This document shows positions 60,529 to 64,000 of a DNA stretch of 64,000 nt, piece after piece. This DNA is from Mucilaginibacter sp. dw_454. GTDB taxonomy: Bacteria; Bacteroidota; Bacteroidia; Sphingobacteriales; Sphingobacteriaceae. The first letter of the stretch is position 1, and the number at the start of each line of letters is the position of its first letter. The position numbers and the translations under genes are program-made. The stretch spans positions 62,001 through 126,000 of the forward strand of contig NZ_JAAVVB010000006.1 of assembly GCF_018449775.1 (NCBI RefSeq), given 5' to 3'. Below the pieces are notes generated by a model, which was given only the letters and a program-made list of their open reading frames with translations, searched no databases and was not told where the DNA came from.

Positions 60529-61500
60529 ATGCTGAGCATTAACGAGATCAAACAACCTATTGCTGCTGATATTGACGTCTTTGAAGAACGCTTTAAAGAC
60601 TCCATGCGCAGTTCAGTACCATTGCTTGATCGTATTACCCATTATATTGTAAAACGTAAGGGCAAGCAAATCCGGCCCATGTTTGTATTTTTTTCGGCGA
60701 GCCTTTGTGGCGGCATTAATGAGTCGACACACCGCGGCGCTGCCCTGGTTGAGCTGCTGCATACTGCCACCCTGGTGCATGACGACGTGGTGGATAACTC
60801 TTACCAGCGCCGTGGATTTTTCTCTATCAACGCTTTATGGAAAAATAAAATAGCTGTTTTGGTGGGCGATTACCTGCTATCCAAAGGTTTGCTGCTTTCT
60901 ATAGACAATGGCGATTTTACGCTACTCAAGATCGTGTCAGAAGCGGTAAAGCAGATGAGCGAGGGCGAGCTGTTACAAATGGAAAAAGCACGCCGTATGG
61001 ATATTGGCGAGCCGGTTTATTATGATGTTATCCGCCAAAAAACTGCTTCATTGATAGCTGCTTGTTGCGCTTGCGGCGCGGCCTCGGCAGGTGCTGATGA
61101 GGCGACCATAGAAAAAATGCGTTCGTTTGGCGAGAAAATTGGCATTGCTTTCCAGATCAAAGATGATATGTTTGATTTTGGCACAGATGATGTAGGTAAA
61201 CCGCTGGGTATAGACATTAAAGAAAAGAAAGTAACCTTGCCGCTTATTTATGCGCTAAACAATTGCACTGCCGATGAGAAAAAGCAGATGATTAACCTGG
61301 TGAAAAACCATAATGACGAGCCTGAAAAAATTGCGCTCATTATTAGTTTCGTTAACCGGGCGGGGGGGCTGCAATATGCCGAAACCCAAATGAAAAAATA
61401 CCGCGACGAAGCTTTCGAGATCCTGAATACCTTCCCGGATGTGGATGCGCGACGGGGCCTTGAACAGTTAGTTAGATTTACAACAGAACGCGACAAATAG
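60529..61500 (+). CDS. Polyprenyl diphosphate synthase (long-chain trans-prenyltransferase)
   Basis: A 323-residue enzyme with the canonical motifs: GKQIRPMFVFF, first Asp-rich motif HDDVVDNSYQRRG (DDxxD) near residue 84, and second Asp-rich motif KDDMFDFGTDDVGKP near 210. It condenses farnesyl-PP with IPP units to make the hexa-/heptaprenyl chain of menaquinone in this phylum (IspB/HepT-like). Product chain length cannot be fixed by eye. Its stop codon overlaps the GTG start of terC-like gene, so the two are coupled. Confidence 0.92.
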   Translation: MLSINEIKQPIAADIDVFEERFKDSMRSSVPLLDRITHYIVKRKGKQIRPMFVFFSASLCGGINESTHRGAALVELLHTATLVHDDVVDNSYQRRGFFSINALWKNKIAVLVGDYLLSKGLLLSIDNGDFTLLKIVSEAVKQMSEGELLQMEKARRMDIGEPVYYDVIRQKTASLIAACCACGAASAGADEATIEKMRSFGEKIGIAFQIKDDMFDFGTDDVGKPLGIDIKEKKVTLPLIYALNNCTADEKKQMINLVKNHNDEPEKIALIISFVNRAGGLQYAETQMKKYRDEAFEILNTFPDVDARRGLEQLVRFTTERDK

Positions 61501-62555
61501 TGACAAACGAAATTTATTTCATAGCCGGATTTCTGATTTTCATCTTCCTGATGATGGCGGTAGATCTTGGCCTTTTTGGCAAGTCTGATAAACCCGTTAG
61601 CCTGAAACAGGCTGGATTTATGAGCGCCGTTTGGGTAGCTTTTGCTTTAGGTTTTTACGTGCTGATTTTAAACTACGGCCACCTGCTGCATCATATAGAT
61701 AGCTTTGCTGCGCTGCAGGACATCAATATTAAACACCTGCATCAGCTTAAATTAAACCCGGATGATTTTGAGGGCAGTTTAGCGCTATACCGCAAAAACC
61801 TGGGGCTTGAGTTTATCACCGGTTATGTGGTTGAATATGCGCTATCGGTAGATAATATTTTTGTAATGGTGCTGATATTTACTGCCTTTGCCGTTAACCC
61901 TAAATATTACCATAAGGTATTGTTATGGGGCATTATTGGCGCGGTGTTGATGCGTTTCCTGTTTATATTCGTAGGTGCTGCTTTGATCGAACAGTTTCAT
62001 TGGATCTTGTACCTTTTCGGCGCATTTCTGGTGTATACCGGCGTTACCATGTTCCTGAACCGTAACCAGGAAGAGAGCATTGACCCTGAAAATCATAAAG
62101 TAGTAAAACTGGCCTCCAAATATTTTTCGGTGCACCCTAAATTTGAGGGCGACAAGTTTTTTGTCAAAATAGACAAGAAGAAATTGATTACCCCGCTATT
62201 CCTGGTGCTGCTCATCATTGAGGTTACCGACCTGGTTTTCGCTGTCGATTCTATCCCCGCGATATTCTCGGTTACTAAAGATCCTTACATTGTATTTTTC
62301 TCCAATATCTTTGCCATCATGGGCTTGCGTTCTATGTTTTTCCTGCTGGTAAATATTATTGATAAGTTCCATTACCTTAAAGTTGGCCTGGCGGTATTAC
62401 TGGCTTTCATCGGCCTGAAAATGTTGCTGGCTAAATGGGTTGATGAGATAGGTTTAACTACCGGCCGGTCGCTATTGGTTATTTTGGGTATCCTGGTGAT
62501 CAGCATGGTTGCGTCATTGCTCTTTCCGAAGAAAGCCGAAGTTCAAAAATCTTAA
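61500..62555 (+). CDS. TerC/Alx-family membrane protein
   Basis: A 351-residue protein with about eight to nine helices and the family signatures VEYALSVDNIFVMVLIF and DLVFAVDSIPAIFSVTKDPY, containing the conserved acidic residues thought to bind cations, plus FSNIFAIMGLRSMFFLL. Alx/TerC proteins export Mn2+ and help metalation of exported enzymes. It begins with GTG at 61500, overlapping the last base of the preceding stop codon. A short cytosolic loop (about 185-220) has a highly charged segment. Confidence 0.9.
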   Translation: MTNEIYFIAGFLIFIFLMMAVDLGLFGKSDKPVSLKQAGFMSAVWVAFALGFYVLILNYGHLLHHIDSFAALQDINIKHLHQLKLNPDDFEGSLALYRKNLGLEFITGYVVEYALSVDNIFVMVLIFTAFAVNPKYYHKVLLWGIIGAVLMRFLFIFVGAALIEQFHWILYLFGAFLVYTGVTMFLNRNQEESIDPENHKVVKLASKYFSVHPKFEGDKFFVKIDKKKLITPLFLVLLIIEVTDLVFAVDSIPAIFSVTKDPYIVFFSNIFAIMGLRSMFFLLVNIIDKFHYLKVGLAVLLAFIGLKMLLAKWVDEIGLTTGRSLLVILGILVISMVASLLFPKKAEVQKS

Positions 62556-62559
62556 CAAA

Positions 62560-63036
62560 ATGGAAGACAAGAAACCTGTTCCGTCATTATTCGAGTGGGC
62601 CGGCGGTATGCCTGCTTTCGTTACACTATTCGATAAATTTTATGATAAGGTTTTGATGGACGATATCCTCGAACCCGTTTTCAAACATATGTCGGCACAA
62701 CACCGCTTACACGTAGCTCATTTTGTAGCCGAGGTTTTAGGCGGACCAAAACTTTACAGTGAAGCTGAAGGTAGCCATTTCCAGATGATCCAAAAACACC
62801 TGGCCAAACACCTGACACAAGAACACCGCAAACGCTGGATGGAACTATTACTGGCAACTGCCGATGAACTGCAACTGCCCGACGATCCCGAATTTCGCTC
62901 GGCCTTTATGGCTTACCTGGAGTGGGGTACGCGTATTGCCGTTATTAACTCCAATTTAGATTCGGCAGATGAGGACCCTAATGTACCCATGCCTAAATGG
63001 GGCTGGGGTGTGCCTGGCGGGCCGTATATTCCCTAA
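62560..63036 (+). CDS. Group II-type truncated hemoglobin
   Basis: A 158-residue globin; ATG at 62560 is preferred over an upstream frame extension into terC. Features include SLFEWAGGMPAFVTLFDKFYDKVL (helix B region), a distal region around HMSAQHRLHVAHFVAEVLGG, and a proximal HLTQEHRKRWMELLLATADEL in which the His should coordinate heme. Truncated globins bind O2 or NO and may detoxify NO. It is 4 bp after the TerC gene and probably cotranscribed. Confidence 0.85.
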   Translation: MEDKKPVPSLFEWAGGMPAFVTLFDKFYDKVLMDDILEPVFKHMSAQHRLHVAHFVAEVLGGPKLYSEAEGSHFQMIQKHLAKHLTQEHRKRWMELLLATADELQLPDDPEFRSAFMAYLEWGTRIAVINSNLDSADEDPNVPMPKWGWGVPGGPYIP

Positions 63037-63116
63037 TTAACATATCGGTGTCAAGAGGTATTTCAGTGCTAAGCAAATATCTCAAATCTCATATCTAAAT
63101 ATTACCTTAGCATAGT

Positions 63117-63908
63117 ATGCATGCTTTCGATCTTAGCCCTTTTAAAATAACACCGCTTAGTGTTTTGGATATATTGTTGGTAGCATTTTTAATTTACCAG
63201 TTATATAACCTGATACGCGGCACCATTGCTGTCAACATTCTGTTGGGCATGGGGGTTATTTATGCGATGTATTTTGTGGTGAGTTTCCTGCACATGCAGT
63301 TACTTACCGATATATTGGGCTATTTTAGGGATGTGGCTGTAGTCATCATCGTAGTCGTGTTTCAACAAGAGATACGGCGCTTTTTGCTGTTGGTGGGTAA
63401 GAATGCCTCGCTGCAGCGTAACAAAGCCTGGTGGCGCTATTTCTTCGGTAAAAATCAGGCCGAAAAAAATAACTACGCGCGCATTAAACCTATTATTGAT
63501 GCCTGCAAAGCGCTTAAACAAACCCGTACCGGGGCGCTCATTGTATTTACCAAATACTACGATGAGCAGTTTTACCAGAACAGCTGCGAGGTAATGGACG
63601 CCCGCATATCTAAACGCCTGCTGGAAAGTATCTTTCAAAAAACCAGTCCGCTGCATGATGGCGCTGTGGTAATTTCTGAGAATAAGATCAAATCTGCCAG
63701 TTGTATTTTGCCATTGACAGATAAGGTAGACCTGCCTGCACAATTTGGTTTGCGCCACCGGGCAGGCATAGGCGTTACCGAAGCCAACGAAGCCTCAGCC
63801 ATTATCATTTCCGAAGAAACCGGCGAGATCTCTTATGCCAAACAGGGCCGTGTTAAAATGAATATCAGCTTTGCTGAATTAGAGAAATTGTTGAATAAAG
63901 ATTTTTAG
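63117..63908 (+). CDS. cdaA: Diadenylate cyclase CdaA
   Basis: A 263-residue protein with three N-terminal membrane helices (about 20-90) and a C-terminal DAC domain bearing the catalytic motifs SPLHDGAVVIS (DGA) near residue 180 and LRHRAGIGVTEANEA (RHR) near 215. It makes cyclic di-AMP from two ATP at the inner membrane, a messenger controlling osmolyte and K+ balance and wall homeostasis. It lies 80 bp after the globin gene. Length is normal. Confidence 0.95.
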   Translation: MHAFDLSPFKITPLSVLDILLVAFLIYQLYNLIRGTIAVNILLGMGVIYAMYFVVSFLHMQLLTDILGYFRDVAVVIIVVVFQQEIRRFLLLVGKNASLQRNKAWWRYFFGKNQAEKNNYARIKPIIDACKALKQTRTGALIVFTKYYDEQFYQNSCEVMDARISKRLLESIFQKTSPLHDGAVVISENKIKSASCILPLTDKVDLPAQFGLRHRAGIGVTEANEASAIIISEETGEISYAKQGRVKMNISFAELEKLLNKDF

Positions 63909-63937
63909 TTGAGAATATCCGTCAAATAATTTCACCA

Positions 63938-64000
63938 CCCCGTCATTGTGAGCGAGGTACGAGCGTGACAATCTCCGTATCGCTCGCTTAGCTTATCGCT
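63938..64000. repeat. REP-like intergenic element (cut by window edge)
   Basis: CCCCGTCATTGTGAGCGAGG and the following CGAGCGTGACAATCTCC resemble the CGTCATTGCGAGG...GCAATCTCC family I recall from Mucilaginibacter and Pedobacter intergenic regions, with imperfect inverted ends ATTGT/ACAAT. No second copy is in the window. Confidence 0.55.

Overview
The window looks like a chromosomal segment of a Bacteroidota bacterium, most likely family Sphingobacteriaceae (Mucilaginibacter or Pedobacter type). This is inferred from the flexirubin-type pigment genes, TonB-linked outer-membrane receptors with carboxypeptidase-regulatory-like N-termini, LytTR and ECF signalling, Bacteroidota-style promoters (TTTG / TAnnTTTG), an exported RHS locus and moderate GC. 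No 16S rRNA is present, so the genus is a guess.

Layout. (1) 1-6380: the 3' end of an aryl-polyene/flexirubin-type cluster: a trifunctional MMPL-acyltransferase-methyltransferase protein (cut by the window edge), a CrtI-like FAD oxidoreductase, a C45 Ntn-hydrolase, a CPA2 antiporter and AcpS. (2) 6421-12630: a membrane histidine kinase and a divergent sigma-54-dependent response regulator, followed by a porin. GG-N10-GC elements sharing GGCAT-N5-TGGCA precede the regulator, the porin and a GNAT gene at 19797, and inverted repeats resembling enhancers lie upstream of the first two. (3) 12676-19482: an AAA15-type ATPase and a czcCBA-like heavy-metal RND efflux operon. (4) 19797-24470: an acetyltransferase plus M20 deacylase pair, an XRE-pentapeptide fusion regulator, an AraC regulator and an NTF2-like protein. 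(5) 25002-47706: a 22-kb polymorphic-toxin locus. Six closely spaced genes encode an exported fibre-like protein, a lipoprotein, a giant RHS-like protein, a small exported protein, a 2858-residue RHS protein ending in a GH-E nuclease tip, and an ankyrin-repeat protein in the immunity position. Downstream are a displaced rhs 3' segment with a different (CdiA-EC869-like) nuclease tip and its own candidate immunity gene, then a second displaced rhs segment with no intact tip and a possible toxin remnant. (6) 48157-57227: an outer-membrane receptor, a DUF6249-like protein, an anti-sigma candidate, an ECF sigma factor and a LytS/LytTR pair on the minus strand; a lipoprotein and a second receptor on the plus strand. 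(7) 57369-59912: an EamA exporter with an Lrp regulator and a perfect 20-bp palindrome, then an FRG-domain protein. (8) 60124-63908: tRNA-Ser(GGA), polyprenyl diphosphate synthase, TerC, truncated hemoglobin and CdaA. A REP-like repeat is cut by the right edge.

The most interesting system is the RHS locus. The active toxin tip and the displaced tip share about 1 kb of indel-free core homology ending exactly at the toxin boundary, with blocks of perfect identity that suggest recombination between them. A second 1029-bp segment repeats an upstream part of the same gene almost perfectly. This is what a toxin-switching archive would look like. All function calls rest on motif recognition by eye; no database search was run.
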